Assembly: GCA_016208165.1 (NCBI GenBank)
Contig: JACQYL010000133.1
Coordinates: 1-64,000, forward strand
Direction of reading: 5' to 3'
Origin: Deltaproteobacteria bacterium
GTDB lineage: Bacteria; Desulfobacterota; Desulfarculia; JACQYL01
Length of the DNA: 64,000 nt
The position numbers were made by a program, and so were the translations under genes. Positions 17,883-27,531 of the stretch are shown here, in pieces. Within the stretch, counting starts at the first letter, position 1, and every line of letters starts with the position of its first letter. Below the pieces are notes generated by a model, which did no database searches, was not told the DNA's origin, and saw only the letters and a list, made by a program, of their open reading frames with translations.

Positions 17883-17910
17883 ATCTTACCCGATTTGACG
17901 TGTCTGTCAA
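17883..17910 (-). promoter_or_regulatory. promoter of the bchI/bchD-like pair
   Basis: On the minus strand TTGACA (17905-17910), a 16-bp spacer and TAAGAT (17883-17888), 42 bases before ATG 17840. The -35 box is also part of an inverted repeat TTGAC-N6-GTCAA (17895-17910) that could be an operator. Confidence 0.6.
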
Positions 17911-17986
17911 TGCCTAACCCCCCGTCGCGGCCGATAGCGTTGACGGCACACATTTCTCCCCTTAATATACAAAAAAGGGGTTCGTT

Positions 17987-19102
17987 ATGACAGACGGAAA
18001 CGCAGCGCAAGTTGTAGAAAACAACATTCCCCGGAATGGTAAATCCGGCGTCGCCTCAAAAAGTGGGAAAACCGCGGCTTCAGCGAACGATGCCCCCTGT
18101 TCGATGATGGAACAAGGGTTCGCCCGTTCGGTGTCCATGAAAGATCGCCTGAAACGCCTGCGGGCCCTCCTGAATCATGAGGACCGAGTGGCCATACTGA
18201 TCACCGCCGACCCGGACGCTATCGCCAGCGCCATGGCGCTGAAGAGGCTACTTTGGAGAAAAGTGAAAGGCGCCGCCATTTACAACTCCCATCCGGTGAA
18301 AAGAGGGGACAATTTGGCCATGATCCGCCTGCTGGGTGTTACGCTGAACCCCATCAAAGAACTCGAAGCCGCCGCATTCACCAAGTTCGCCTTAGTGGAT
18401 TCCCAGCCGTCTCACAATCCGGACTTTGGGAAGATGAATTTTGACATCGTTATTGATCATCACCCCCTCACGAGCGGGCTGAAAGGGGCCTTTCTGGATA
18501 TACGGCCCGAGTACGGAGCAACCTCCACGATTCTGACGGAATACCTCAAGGCCGCCCGAATCCGGCCTTCTGCCCAACTGGCCACCGCCCTTTTTTACGG
18601 AATTAAAACCGACACGCTGAACTTTGTTCGTGGGGGCATGCAAGGCGATATGCTCGCTTTCCGCTACCTCTTTCCCCTGGCAAACAAGAGTATTATCCAG
18701 AAGATCGAACACTCTGAAATCACCAAGAAATCCCTGACGTATTATCGAAAGGCCATGCAGAACCTAAGGCTGTGGAAACATACGGCGTACGCGCATTTGG
18801 GAAGAATCTCGAACTCGGATATCTGCGTGCAGCTGGCGGATTTCTTCCTGAAACTCGGGGAAAGTTCCTGGAGCATCGTCAGCGCCGTTGAGGGACAGAA
18901 GCTCATCGTCATATTCCGAAGCATCGGATATCGTCGTAATGCCGGCAAGTTGGCCGAGAAACTGCTAGGCAAATACGGGTCCGCCGGCGGCCACAAAACC
19001 ATGGCCCGGGCGGAAGTCCCCTTGACAGCGCTCAAGCCTCTTATCAAAGACGAAAATGAAATTGGGAAATTCGTCTACAAGTTAATTCGAAAGCACTCCT
19101 GA
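17987..19102 (+). CDS. DHH-family phosphoesterase
   Basis: A 371-residue DHH/DHHA1 protein of the NrnA/PAP-phosphatase-like group that cuts short oligonucleotides or nucleotide phosphates. After a poorly conserved basic N-terminus (about 50 residues) come ITADPDAIASAMA (motif I), LVDSQP (motif II), DIVIDHHPL (DHH motif III), YGATSTILTEYL, and near the C-terminus the DHHA1 glycine motif KYGSAGGHKTMARAEVP. Whether it acts on nanoRNA, cyclic dinucleotides or pAp is not readable. It is divergent from bchI and followed by rtcB 34 bases on. Confidence 0.85.
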   Translation: MTDGNAAQVVENNIPRNGKSGVASKSGKTAASANDAPCSMMEQGFARSVSMKDRLKRLRALLNHEDRVAILITADPDAIASAMALKRLLWRKVKGAAIYNSHPVKRGDNLAMIRLLGVTLNPIKELEAAAFTKFALVDSQPSHNPDFGKMNFDIVIDHHPLTSGLKGAFLDIRPEYGATSTILTEYLKAARIRPSAQLATALFYGIKTDTLNFVRGGMQGDMLAFRYLFPLANKSIIQKIEHSEITKKSLTYYRKAMQNLRLWKHTAYAHLGRISNSDICVQLADFFLKLGESSWSIVSAVEGQKLIVIFRSIGYRRNAGKLAEKLLGKYGSAGGHKTMARAEVPLTALKPLIKDENEIGKFVYKLIRKHS

Positions 19103-19136
19103 ACTCACAGGTCGTCTGTTTACATAAGGAACGGAT

Positions 19137-20585
19137 TTGGCAACGCACCATATCCATTTACGCAAACTGGATGAATGGCGATGGGAAATACCCAAAAGCG
19201 GCCCCATGCGAGTTCCGGGTATCATCTATGCATCCGAAGAAATCCTCCCCGCCATTCGATCGGACGAAAGCCTGCAGCAGGTGGCCAATGTGGCTCAACT
19301 GCCGGGTATTGTGAAGAACTCTCTGGCCATGCCGGACATCCATTCGGGATACGGTTTCCCCATCGGGGGAGTAGCGGCGTTCGACCTTGAGGGAGGAGTA
19401 ATTTCGCCCGGCGGCGTGGGATACGACATCAATTGCGGATGCCGTCTCTTGGCCACGGACCTCAAACGCGGGGACCTGAAAGATCGAATAGAGGAATTGG
19501 TGCTGGCCTTATATCAACACGTACCCACCGGAGTCGGCAGCAAAGGTCCTCTCAAACTCAGTGCATCGGACGAGAAGAAACTGCTGGCCGAGGGAGCCCA
19601 GTGGGCTGTAAACAAAGGGTTCGGGATTTCCGATCACTTGATACACACCGAAAGCCATGGCCGCATCGAGGATGCGGATCCCGACGTGATCAGCGATCGG
19701 GCACTCAAACGGGGACAGCAACAATTAGGCACACTGGGATCGGGCAACCATTTCCTCGAGGTAGGCTTGGTGGAAGAAGTGTACGACGAAGAAACGGCCC
19801 GGATGCTGGGGTTGGAACGGGATCAGGTGACCGTTCTGATCCATTCCGGATCCAGAGGGCTGGGGCATCAGGTATGCAGTGATTTCCTCGTTCGCTTGCA
19901 GGAAGAAGCCCAGAAAAAAAAGATCGCGCTTCCGGATCGCCAACTTGTCTACGCGGAGTTGGGAACCGCCACGGCTCGGGATTACCAGGCGGCCATGGCA
20001 TGCGCGGCCAACTATGCCTGGGCTAACCGGCAGTTACTCATGTACTGGACGATCGAGGTATTCGAGCAGGCATTGGGGCTGTCCCCTCGAGAACACGGCA
20101 TGCGGCTGGTCTACGATGTGTGTCACAACATCGCCAAGATCGAAGAACACGCTATCGACGGAAAAAAAAGAAAGGTTTGCGTGCATCGGAAAGGCGCCAC
20201 ACGCGCTTTACCGCCGGGGCATCCCGATCTGCCGCCGGTCTTCAAAAAGACGGGGCAACCCGTGCTCATACCGGGTGATATGGGCACGGCTTCCTATGTC
20301 CTGGTGGGGGCGCCGGGGGCCATGGAGCACACCTTCGGCTCGACATGTCATGGAGCCGGGAGACTCCTTTCCAGGGCCGCCGCCAAGAAAACCGCCAAAG
20401 GCAGAGCCATCGTACGGGAATTGGAAGACCGGGGCATTTTTGTCCGCTCCGCGGGCCGCGCCACCCTGCTCGAAGAAATACCCGAAGCGTACAAAGACGT
20501 CGACCAGGTGGTGGATGTGGTCCACAATGCGGGGATATCAAGAAAAGTTGCGCGATTGCGACCTTGGGGAGTCATCAAAGGATAA
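19137..20585 (+). CDS. rtcB: RNA-splicing ligase RtcB
   Basis: Joins RNA 2',3'-cyclic phosphate or 3'-phosphate ends to 5'-OH, using GTP and Mn2+. Motifs include GGVGYDINCGCR (metal Asp and Cys), LGSGNHFLEV, IHSGSRGLGHQV, GDMGTASYVL and the guanylated-His loop STCHGAGR. The 482 residues match the family. The start is TTG 19137 with AAGGA 7 bases upstream. No archease or rtcA neighbour is present. Downstream is a Nudix gene 5 bases on. Confidence 0.95.
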   Translation: MATHHIHLRKLDEWRWEIPKSGPMRVPGIIYASEEILPAIRSDESLQQVANVAQLPGIVKNSLAMPDIHSGYGFPIGGVAAFDLEGGVISPGGVGYDINCGCRLLATDLKRGDLKDRIEELVLALYQHVPTGVGSKGPLKLSASDEKKLLAEGAQWAVNKGFGISDHLIHTESHGRIEDADPDVISDRALKRGQQQLGTLGSGNHFLEVGLVEEVYDEETARMLGLERDQVTVLIHSGSRGLGHQVCSDFLVRLQEEAQKKKIALPDRQLVYAELGTATARDYQAAMACAANYAWANRQLLMYWTIEVFEQALGLSPREHGMRLVYDVCHNIAKIEEHAIDGKKRKVCVHRKGATRALPPGHPDLPPVFKKTGQPVLIPGDMGTASYVLVGAPGAMEHTFGSTCHGAGRLLSRAAAKKTAKGRAIVRELEDRGIFVRSAGRATLLEEIPEAYKDVDQVVDVVHNAGISRKVARLRPWGVIKG

Positions 20586-20590
20586 TAGGT

Positions 20591-21127
20591 ATGGAAAAAC
20601 GACTGCGAACGTTGGCCACGATTTCTACCAGACATTTCTCCGCTCATCTGGACCAGGTGCTCTTGCGGAACGGTAAGCTCACGGAACGAATGAGGATCCA
20701 ACATCCCCTCGCCGCCGCTGTGGTGCCGTTTGTGGACGAGAACCACATCGTGATGGTAAAACAATACAGGTATGCCATCGGGCAGGAAACCCTCGAGATT
20801 CCCGCGGGCAAACTGGATCCGGGCGAAACGGCCGAAAACTGCGCCCGGAGAGAACTCCTGGAAGAAACCGGCTACAAGGCGACCGATATTAGGCGCATTT
20901 TCGAATACTATCCGGCCATCGGATACTCGGATGAAGCCATCGAGATTTACGAAGCGCATCATTTGACCAAGATGACAAACGTCGTGGACGAGAATGAGAT
21001 ATCGAGGGTGGAAATACTTTCCATGGATGAGGTCCGGGAGCAGATAGCCAAGGAGAACATCCGGGACGGCAAGACCATTCTCGCCCTGTGCATCCTGTCC
21101 GGTTATTTTAACGGAAAGCCCAAGTAG
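20591..21127 (+). CDS. Nudix hydrolase, ADP-ribose pyrophosphatase type
   Basis: A 178-residue Nudix protein. The Nudix box reads GKLDPGETAENCARRELLEETGYK, with the catalytic glutamates in RELLEETG. Preceding sequence (VKQYRYAIGQETLEIPAGKL) is characteristic of ADP-ribose or nucleoside diphosphate sugar pyrophosphatases. Start ATG 20591 lies 5 bases after the rtcB stop; an open frame upstream to 20345 overlaps rtcB and is not real. Confidence 0.9.
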   Translation: MEKRLRTLATISTRHFSAHLDQVLLRNGKLTERMRIQHPLAAAVVPFVDENHIVMVKQYRYAIGQETLEIPAGKLDPGETAENCARRELLEETGYKATDIRRIFEYYPAIGYSDEAIEIYEAHHLTKMTNVVDENEISRVEILSMDEVREQIAKENIRDGKTILALCILSGYFNGKPK

Positions 21128-21144
21128 GAGGAGAATCTACTTGG
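21120..21144. terminator. shared hairpin between convergent genes
   Basis: CCAAGTAG (21120-21127), a 9-base loop, CTACTTGG (21137-21144): a perfect 8-bp inverted repeat that contains the 3' ends of both the Nudix and VTT genes. There is no U-run on either side, so termination is uncertain. Confidence 0.4.
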
Positions 21145-21883
21145 AAGAATGAGATTTCTCCCAACGCTCCGACCACTGGTAGATTCGATCTCTGAGGAGG
21201 TAGGCCGGACCCAGGAAAGCCAGGGCCAGTGCGCTTACAATGATAATCTGCAGATAGCGCCCGGCCTCCAGGCTCGCGCCCTGAAGTGAAAGGATCAACG
21301 TGCCCGGAATACGCCCCACGGCCGCCACGATCAGAAGCAGGCGGAGCGGCAATCGACTCATTCCGAGAACCAGACAAAGGTAATCCTTTGGAAAACCGGG
21401 AATTAGGAAAAGAATAAAAATAACAAAAACCGCTTTGGCCCGCAGTAGATGGTCAAAACGCGCCAGAACGGAAGCAGGTAGAACTCGCTCCACCAGCCCC
21501 CGGCCGACATACCGTCCAATGCCGAGATTGATCAACGATCCCACCGTCAAGCCGACAGAAGAGTACAGAAAACCCGGAAGAAAGCCGAAAATGAATCCGC
21601 CGAGGAAGCCCGTGGCTTCTCCGGGAACGGGAGCGAAAACCACTTGGAGAGCCTGAAGAGAAGTAAATACGAACGGCGCCCAGGGGCCCCAGGAAAGCAC
21701 GTACTCCTTGACGTCCTTGGGTTTCTTCAGCACCAGGTCCATGTAGGCTTGAACTTGAGGCCTGTACAGGTAAACCAGCCAGCCCAGGAGGCCCAACAGC
21801 AATACGAGCAGTCCCCAAAAGAGCCACACTTTCCAGGAGATTACTTTCCGATCGTCTGACGCAACGCTGTTCGTCTGAGCCAT
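21137..21883 (-). CDS. TVP38/TMEM64 (VTT domain) membrane protein
   Basis: A 248-residue inner-membrane protein with about five to six helices. The VTT core runs from about residue 75: FAPVPGEATGFLGGFIFGFL (a re-entrant loop with conserved Pro and Gly), then GSLINLGIGRYVGRGLV, then LIPGFPKDYLCLVLGM, the typical PGxPKD loop. Family members act in lipid or undecaprenyl-phosphate handling. It ends a leftward operon, 26 bases after the FMN lipoprotein gene. Confidence 0.9.
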   Translation of the reverse strand: MAQTNSVASDDRKVISWKVWLFWGLLVLLLGLLGWLVYLYRPQVQAYMDLVLKKPKDVKEYVLSWGPWAPFVFTSLQALQVVFAPVPGEATGFLGGFIFGFLPGFLYSSVGLTVGSLINLGIGRYVGRGLVERVLPASVLARFDHLLRAKAVFVIFILFLIPGFPKDYLCLVLGMSRLPLRLLLIVAAVGRIPGTLILSLQGASLEAGRYLQIIIVSALALAFLGPAYLLRDRIYQWSERWEKSHSSK

Positions 21884-21909
21884 GGGAAACCGGTTCTGCG
21901 CCGGTCGTG

Positions 21910-22347
21910 TTATTCCGGCGCTTCTTTGCCGCCGGCCAGAGACGCATCCAGCGCGTCCTGTACGGCCTGCATGATTGCTATAGAACTGCCGGTGGCTCCG
22001 CTCACAACGTCGACTTCGGTGGACTGGGCTGAAACGATTCGATGAGGGATGGTAGGATTGGCAGCGCCTCCCAGCATGTTCACGTGACGAATGACGTCAA
22101 TGCGGATGACGGCTCCGTTCAGGACGGTAACGTCCACCTCGGCGATCACAGGGCCCACGCGCGATGCGCCGCGAAAAACCCCGTCACTGAGCGAATTCGG
22201 ATCCACGGGACCCAGCCTGATGGTCTTTTGAGCTCCCGCACAAGCCGACAGTATGAAACAGAAAAGGGATAAGCAAAGCCCAAGTCGCCGAAGCGCACGC
22301 TTGTGGCCCTCGACCGTTTCTTCGAACCCTGATGAAACGGTGTACAA
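21910..22347 (-). CDS. FMN-binding domain lipoprotein
   Basis: A 145-residue protein with a lipobox (FCFILSACAG, Cys at about residue 37) and an RnfG/NqrC-like FMN-binding domain. SGATGSSIAI near the C-terminus fits the SGATxSS site where ApbE attaches FMN covalently. The start is TTG 22347 with AGGA 9 bases upstream; no ATG precedes the lipobox. It probably carries electrons in the envelope. It lies 11 bases after the small membrane protein gene and 26 before the VTT gene. Confidence 0.8.
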   Translation of the reverse strand: MYTVSSGFEETVEGHKRALRRLGLCLSLFCFILSACAGAQKTIRLGPVDPNSLSDGVFRGASRVGPVIAEVDVTVLNGAVIRIDVIRHVNMLGGAANPTIPHRIVSAQSTEVDVVSGATGSSIAIMQAVQDALDASLAGGKEAPE

Positions 22348-22358
22348 TCGATCCGTTC

Positions 22359-22529
22359 CTAATCCTTGCGTTTACGCACCGCCTCCATGGTGTACGCCAT
22401 AATCAGCAGCAAACAGGCCAGTCCGATCCTCGCGTACCACGAGTCGCTCTTGAGGAACACGTGCGTCAGAAACAGGGAGGCCGCCAATGCCAGCACCACT
22501 CGCAGTAACAGTTTCACACCGGGATGCAT
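22359..22529 (-). CDS. small membrane protein, 56 residues
   Basis: Two hydrophobic segments (LLLRVVLALAASLFLTHVF and IGLACLLLIMAYTME) separated by a short charged turn, and a basic C-terminus (VRKRKD). ATG 22529 is chosen because an AGGA site is 8 bases upstream; the longer frame to 22622 overlaps ruvB. Function unknown. Confidence 0.65.
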   Translation of the reverse strand: MHPGVKLLLRVVLALAASLFLTHVFLKSDSWYARIGLACLLLIMAYTMEAVRKRKD

Positions 22530-22582
22530 TATCGTGATTCCTGAAGTCCTTCCGCCGAGAACGGAGTTCCGGCTAATGTGTC

Positions 22583-23614
22583 CTAATACAGGGCCTTTTG
22601 CCCGGAGTGCGGATACGGGCATTTCAAATGTTCGTAAGCCAACCGGGTAGCCACCCTTCCTCTGGGAGTGCGTTTCAGAAATCCCATCTGGATCAAAAAG
22701 GGTTCGTAGACATCCTCGATGGTATCTTTTTCTTCGCCGATGGCCGCCGCCAGGGTGTCCAGTCCGAGCGGACCGCCCTCGTACTTTTCGATGATCGTCA
22801 AAAGGATGCGGCGATCCATTTTGTCGAACCCGCGATCATCCACCTCGAGCATGACCAACGCCTCGTCGGCCACCTTTCTGGTGATCACTCCGTTCGCCCG
22901 AACCTGGGCATAATCGCGGACCCTGCGTAATAGCCGGTTGGCCACTCTGGGCGTTCCCCGGCTGCGACGAGCGATCTCGACCGCTCCTTCGGGATCGATG
23001 GGCACTTCGAGTATGCGCGCCGCCCTCGTCACGATGGTGGTCAGATCCTCGGTCCGGTAAAAATCCACTCGCAGTACAACGCCAAATCGATCCCGTAGCG
23101 GAGGGGTCAGCAGGCCGGCTCTGGTGGTTGCACCCACCAAAGTAAAAGGCGGCAAATCGATTTTGATGGAGCGGGCCCCCGGCCCCTGGCCGATGATAAT
23201 ATCCAGCTGAAAATCCTCCATGGCCGGATACAGAATCTCTTCCACTACATGACTCAGCCGGTGAATCTCATCTATGAACAGAACATCGTTGGACTCCAGA
23301 TTGGTCAGAAGCGCGGCCAAGTCACCCGCCCGCTCGAGCACGGGTCCGCTGGTGGTTTTCAAATTCACGCCCAGTTCCCGGGAAATAATGTAGGCCAGAG
23401 TGGTCTTTCCCAACCCCGGATGACCGTGGAACAAGACATGATCGAGAGCGTCGCCCCGCCTCATTGCCGCGTCGATGGCCACCTCGAGATTCTCTTTGAG
23501 GGCGTCCTGTCCCACATACTCCGCCAGGCTTGCCGGGCGCAAACCACTCTCGATCCGGTCTTCACCGGGTTCGGCCAATGGATTTAACACTCGGCTCTCA
23601 TCCACAGGAATCAA
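22583..23614 (-). CDS. ruvB: Holliday junction branch migration helicase RuvB
   Basis: The hexameric AAA+ motor that drives branch migration with RuvA. Walker A is [12 protein letters not shown], Walker [10 protein letters not shown], sensor 1 LVGATTRAG, and the winged-helix end has [20 protein letters not shown]. 343 residues, normal length. ATG 23614 overlaps the ruvA stop by four bases. Confidence 0.97.
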   Translation of the reverse strand: MIPVDESRVLNPLAEPGEDRIESGLRPASLAEYVGQDALKENLEVAIDAAMRRGDALDHVLFHGHPGLGKTTLAYIISRELGVNLKTTSGPVLERAGDLAALLTNLESNDVLFIDEIHRLSHVVEEILYPAMEDFQLDIIIGQGPGARSIKIDLPPFTLVGATTRAGLLTPPLRDRFGVVLRVDFYRTEDLTTIVTRAARILEVPIDPEGAVEIARRSRGTPRVANRLLRRVRDYAQVRANGVITRKVADEALVMLEVDDRGFDKMDRRILLTIIEKYEGGPLGLDTLAAAIGEEKDTIEDVYEPFLIQMGFLKRTPRGRVATRLAYEHLKCPYPHSGQKALY

Positions 23615-24216
23615 CCTGATCGATCAATGGATTGAAGGACTTGTCGGATAGCCTCCTCCACACCGGGGCGGTCGCCCAACGCATGAACGACCTCACGGAC
23701 GCGCTTTTCCACACTGCCCCGCTTATATCCCAGGTTCGTCAGAGCGGAAATGACGTCTTCCGCGATCCGGTCCGCGGAAATCGCTCGCGGGGGTTCCAAG
23801 GGTATGGATATGCACTTTCCAATTCTTTCGGCAAGCTCGACGACGATCCTCTCCGCAGTCTTCTTTCCAACGCCTGGAATGGCTCTAAGCCGGGTTACAT
23901 CACGGCTGTGAATGGCGGATCGAAGCTCATCCTGGGGAATTCTGGAAAGGATGTTCAACGCGATCTTGGGTCCTATGCCGCTGACCGCAATGAGATGCAG
24001 AAACAACTCCTTTTCGAGCAGCGAATGGAATCCGAACAGATGGATGGCGTCGTTGCGAACTTGAGTGACCACGTTCAGAAACACTCGGGATTCCTGTTCG
24101 GGAAGTTTGCACAGCGTTTCGAGAGAAACCCAAACCCGGTATCCCACACCTTGCACGTTCACAACGATGTGATCGGTAAACTTGGCCGCCAGTACGCCTT
24201 CCAGGGAAGCGATCAT
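23611..24216 (-). CDS. ruvA: Holliday junction binding protein RuvA
   Basis: 201 residues with an OB domain ([27 protein letters not shown]), a helix-hairpin-helix region ([33 protein letters not shown]) and a C-terminal RuvB-binding domain ([20 protein letters not shown]). ATG 24216 overlaps the ruvC stop by four bases (ATGA), and the longer frame to 24273 would run into ruvC. The reading order ruvC-ruvA-ruvB is canonical. Confidence 0.97.
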   Translation of the reverse strand: MIASLEGVLAAKFTDHIVVNVQGVGYRVWVSLETLCKLPEQESRVFLNVVTQVRNDAIHLFGFHSLLEKELFLHLIAVSGIGPKIALNILSRIPQDELRSAIHSRDVTRLRAIPGVGKKTAERIVVELAERIGKCISIPLEPPRAISADRIAEDVISALTNLGYKRGSVEKRVREVVHALGDRPGVEEAIRQVLQSIDRSG

Positions 24217-24716
24217 ACTCTTGCGTTCGTCCGATAGCCGGACAGGGGTGATCCCGACGAGAGTAAGTGACATATGGCTATCGCAAGGGCGTCGGCCGCG
24301 TCCCGGGATCGTCTTGTCCGGCTGTTTAGAAGGGTTCCGACCATCAACTGGACCTGGTCTTTGCCGGCCCGCCCATATCCCACAACAGCCTTCTTGACCT
24401 CCAGAGCACTGTACTCGAACACCGGAAGCCCTGCGTTTACCGCCGCCAGCAAGGCCACCCCGCGGGCCTGTCCGAGTTTCAGGGCGCTCTGGGGATTCCG
24501 GGCGAAAAAGAGGGATTCGACGGCCACTTCTTCGGGCCTTGTTGCTTCGATGGCGCGCGCCAACTCGTCGTAAATTCTCTTAAGGCGCACACTCAGGGAT
24601 TGGCCTCGGCTTTGACGAATCACGCCATCCGCCATCAGGGCCATTCTGTTTCCGACCTTTTCAACCACCCCAAACCCGGTGGCGTTCGAACCTGGATCCA
24701 CTCCCAGAACCCGCAT
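24213..24716 (-). CDS. ruvC: Holliday junction resolvase RuvC
   Basis: 167 residues of the RNase H-fold resolvase. VLGVDPGSNATGFGVVE holds the first catalytic Asp; EEVAVESLFFARNPQSALKLGQARGV is the second acidic and Asn/Arg region; RRSRDAADALAIAICHL has the C-terminal Asp. The start codon abuts the yebC stop. Confidence 0.96.
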   Translation of the reverse strand: MRVLGVDPGSNATGFGVVEKVGNRMALMADGVIRQSRGQSLSVRLKRIYDELARAIEATRPEEVAVESLFFARNPQSALKLGQARGVALLAAVNAGLPVFEYSALEVKKAVVGYGRAGKDQVQLMVGTLLNSRTRRSRDAADALAIAICHLLSSGSPLSGYRTNARV

Positions 24717-25463
24717 TCACTCAATCGACTCCATGATTTCGTCCGAAATATCAAAGTTGGCATAGACGTTCTGTACATCGTCGTTGTCTTCGAGCACGTC
24801 CATCAACTTTAACATTTTCACCGCATGGTCCCGGTCCAGCGAAATCGTGGTCTGCGGCAACATGGTGATTTCCGCCGTCTCGACGGGAATGCCCGCTTTT
24901 TCAATAGATTCTTTCACGGTTTCAAGTTCTTCCGGCGCGGTGACCACTTCGAACTGTTGATCTTCCCGGCGCACGTCTTCCGCCCCGGCCTCGAGAGCCA
25001 CCTCCATCAGTTTGTCTTCGTCCGCAGCGTCCTGATTGACGGCGATGAGCCCTTTCTGATGGAAAATCCACGCCACGGAACCGGCTTCCCCCAGACTCCG
25101 GCCGTACTTCGCGAATGTGTGGCGAACTTCGGCAACGGTCCGATTCCGGTTGTCCGTCAGGCTTTCCACCAGTACCGCTACTCCGCTGGGCCCATACCCC
25201 TCGAGTGTTACTTCTTCGTAATTGACTCCTTCCAGCTCACCCGTTCCCTTTTTGATAGCCCGTTCGATGTTGTCTTTGGGCATGTTTTGCCCTTTGGCTC
25301 CGGCAATGGCCGCTCGCAATCGAGGGTTCCCATCGGGGTCTCCTCCCCCTACTCGAGCAGCGACCGTAAGCTCCTTGATTAATTTGGTAAAGATTTTGCC
25401 TCGCTTGGCGTCGGCGGCGCCTTTTTTGTGCTTTATCGTGCTCCATTTTGAATGACCGGACAT
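24717..25463 (-). CDS. YebC/PmpR-type transcriptional or translational regulator
   Basis: 248 residues with the universal start [31 protein letters not shown], then [24 protein letters not shown] and [12 protein letters not shown], and the later [21 protein letters not shown]. YebC proteins bind DNA or act on ribosome translation; the exact role here is not readable. The usual neighbour of ruvC, stop next to its start. Confidence 0.94.
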   Translation of the reverse strand: MSGHSKWSTIKHKKGAADAKRGKIFTKLIKELTVAARVGGGDPDGNPRLRAAIAGAKGQNMPKDNIERAIKKGTGELEGVNYEEVTLEGYGPSGVAVLVESLTDNRNRTVAEVRHTFAKYGRSLGEAGSVAWIFHQKGLIAVNQDAADEDKLMEVALEAGAEDVRREDQQFEVVTAPEELETVKESIEKAGIPVETAEITMLPQTTISLDRDHAVKMLKLMDVLEDNDDVQNVYANFDISDEIMESIE

Positions 25464-25478
25464 TGTAACATCCTCCTC

Positions 25479-26066
25479 CTAAATCCGTTTGTTGATTCCC
25501 ACCACAAAGGTCTCCCTGCTCGCCTTCCTGGAAGAAGGAGGTTTAAATACACGGGTCGTTTCATACGCCCTACGGACATCCGTCAAAAACACGTCGAATT
25601 CTCCGCTCTGAAAAATCTTGCAAAAAAACCGTCCACCCGGTTTCAGCAAGGCATCCGCTATGTCCAACGCCCTATTGGCCAGTTCATACGACCGCACACC
25701 GTCCACAAACCGGTCACCCGTGGTGTCCGGCGCCAAATCGCTCAATACCAAGTCAAACTCAGGGAACGCTTGCCGGATGGTTTCCAGATCCATCACATGC
25801 ACGTCCCCTTGAATAAACGTCACTTCGCCGGGAAGGGATTCCGGTTCTTTCCGGTCCACTCCCACCAGAACGCCTTTCTTGCCGACCCGTTCCGCACAGT
25901 ATTGGAGCCAGGATCCGGGATAGCATCCGAGATCAAGGACAGCGTCGCCCTTGCGGATCAGGTTGTATTTGAGGTCAGCGGTCTTCAGTTTGTAGGCGGA
26001 TCTGGCTAAGTAACCTTCTTTCTTGGCTAAATTAAAATAGTAGTCGTTTCTGTTCTTTCTTATCAT
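25479..26066 (-). CDS. rlmE: 23S rRNA 2'-O-ribose methyltransferase RlmE (FtsJ)
   Basis: 195-residue Rossmann methyltransferase for U2552 of 23S rRNA. The SAM-binding loop is VLDLGCYPGSWLQY, and the catalytic tetrad candidates are the Lys of ARSAYKL, the Asp of VLSDLAPD, the Lys of GGRFFCKIFQ and the Glu near the C-terminus (SRETFVVG). First gene of the run leading to yebC-ruvCAB. Confidence 0.92.
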   Translation of the reverse strand: MIRKNRNDYYFNLAKKEGYLARSAYKLKTADLKYNLIRKGDAVLDLGCYPGSWLQYCAERVGKKGVLVGVDRKEPESLPGEVTFIQGDVHVMDLETIRQAFPEFDLVLSDLAPDTTGDRFVDGVRSYELANRALDIADALLKPGGRFFCKIFQSGEFDVFLTDVRRAYETTRVFKPPSSRKASRETFVVGINKRI

Positions 26067-26168
26067 ACTCTGTCGACCCGTTCAAATAAATCCAAGGACC
26101 CACCCGGTCTATTTGTGCTCTTACATGATGCGTCGCAGAACCTTACATGCCGGCTTTTCCGCCTGCTT

Positions 26169-27527
26169 CTAGGTTATGTCGTATTCCTTGATCTTATTCT
26201 GAAGCGTTTTGCGGGTAATCCCCAGGATTTCGGCGGATCGCGTCCGGTTTTCTCCCGTGAATCTCAGCGTCTTCTCGATGAGTTCTTTTTCGGCTTCTTT
26301 CAGGCTCACCCCGACCCGACGGATAATGCCGTCCTCGTCCGTCTTTCGAGAAATGCTTCGAGGAAGGCACTCTTTTGTAATCCAATCCGAACGGCACATG
26401 ATTACCGACCGCTCGATGGTATTCTCGAGTTCCCGGATGTTTCCCGGCCAGCCGTAGCGCTGAAGCATCTCGGCGGCTTCCGCTTCTATGCCCTTGATCG
26501 TTCTGTTGTTCTTTCGAGTGTACACTCCCAGGAAGAAGTCGACCAAAAGCTGAATGTCCTCCGGCCGAGCACGAAGCGGAGGAAGATGGATCGGGACCAC
26601 GTTGAGCCGGTAGTACAGATCGTTTCTGAAACCGCCCTCCTGAACTTCCTTTTCCAGATCCTTGTTGGTGGCGGCCATGATCCTGACGTCCACCGAGATT
26701 TTGCGCGCACTTCCCAAAGGCTCGAATTCCCTCTCCTGCAAAACCCTGAGCAGCTTCACCTGAGTTGTAGGCGTCATCTCTCCGATTTCATCCAGAAACA
26801 TGGATCCGCCGTCGGCCAGCTCGAATCGCCCCTTCTTTCGTGATACCGCCCCGGTAAAAGCGCCCTTTTCGTGACCGAACAATTCGCTCTCGAGCAGCGT
26901 CTCGGGCAATGCCGCGCAGTTGACCTTGATGAAGGGACGACTGTTCCGGGGGCTGTTTTGATGTATGGCATTGGCAACCAATTCCTTGCCGGTTCCGCTT
27001 TCGCCGAGAATGAGGACAGTGGCGTCGGAAGGCGCCACCAGGGCCATGGTCTCGAAAACCTCCCTCATGGCCATGCTCTCGCCGATGATGTTAGAGAAAT
27101 CGAAACGTTGGTTCAGCCGCTCCTTCTGCTGGGCGTTTTCAATCTCGAGATTTCGAAAAAACAGCGCCCGGTCCACTTTGATGAGCAGCTCTTCCATGTC
27201 CAGAGGCTTTTGCAGATAGTCCAGTGCTCCCGCCTTCAAAGCGTCCACCGCGGATTCGATGGTCCCGAAGGCCGTCATCATGATCACCGGTAACACATGG
27301 TGCTGTTTCCTTATCTCTCTTAACACATCGATCCCCGATATGCCGGGCATGCGTATATCGAGCACCATCAGATCCGGCGACGCCTCGGCCACGGCCGCCA
27401 GTGCGGCACTGCCGTTCTCGGCCTCGATCACTTCATACCCCTCGTCCTCGAGGTGAGCGCGGATCATAACCCGGTGTGAGGGTTCATCATCCACCACCAG
27501 AACGGTCTTATCTTTCGGTTCGGCCAT
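26169..27527 (-). CDS. NtrC-family response regulator (ZraR/AtoC-like)
   Basis: 452 residues with three domains: a receiver (residues 1-125; phospho-Asp in LMVLDIRMPG), an AAA+ sigma-54 activation domain (Walker A ILGESGTGKE, GAFTGA in HEKGAFTGAVSRKKG, Walker B MFLDEIGEM) and a Fis helix-turn-helix (RSAEILGITRKTLQNKIKEY). The paired kinase gene ends 4 bases upstream of its ATG, so they form one operon. The product activates sigma-54 promoters for a target not visible here. Confidence 0.95.
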   Translation of the reverse strand: MAEPKDKTVLVVDDEPSHRVMIRAHLEDEGYEVIEAENGSAALAAVAEASPDLMVLDIRMPGISGIDVLREIRKQHHVLPVIMMTAFGTIESAVDALKAGALDYLQKPLDMEELLIKVDRALFFRNLEIENAQQKERLNQRFDFSNIIGESMAMREVFETMALVAPSDATVLILGESGTGKELVANAIHQNSPRNSRPFIKVNCAALPETLLESELFGHEKGAFTGAVSRKKGRFELADGGSMFLDEIGEMTPTTQVKLLRVLQEREFEPLGSARKISVDVRIMAATNKDLEKEVQEGGFRNDLYYRLNVVPIHLPPLRARPEDIQLLVDFFLGVYTRKNNRTIKGIEAEAAEMLQRYGWPGNIRELENTIERSVIMCRSDWITKECLPRSISRKTDEDGIIRRVGVSLKEAEKELIEKTLRFTGENRTRSAEILGITRKTLQNKIKEYDIT

Positions 27528-27531
27528 GGTG

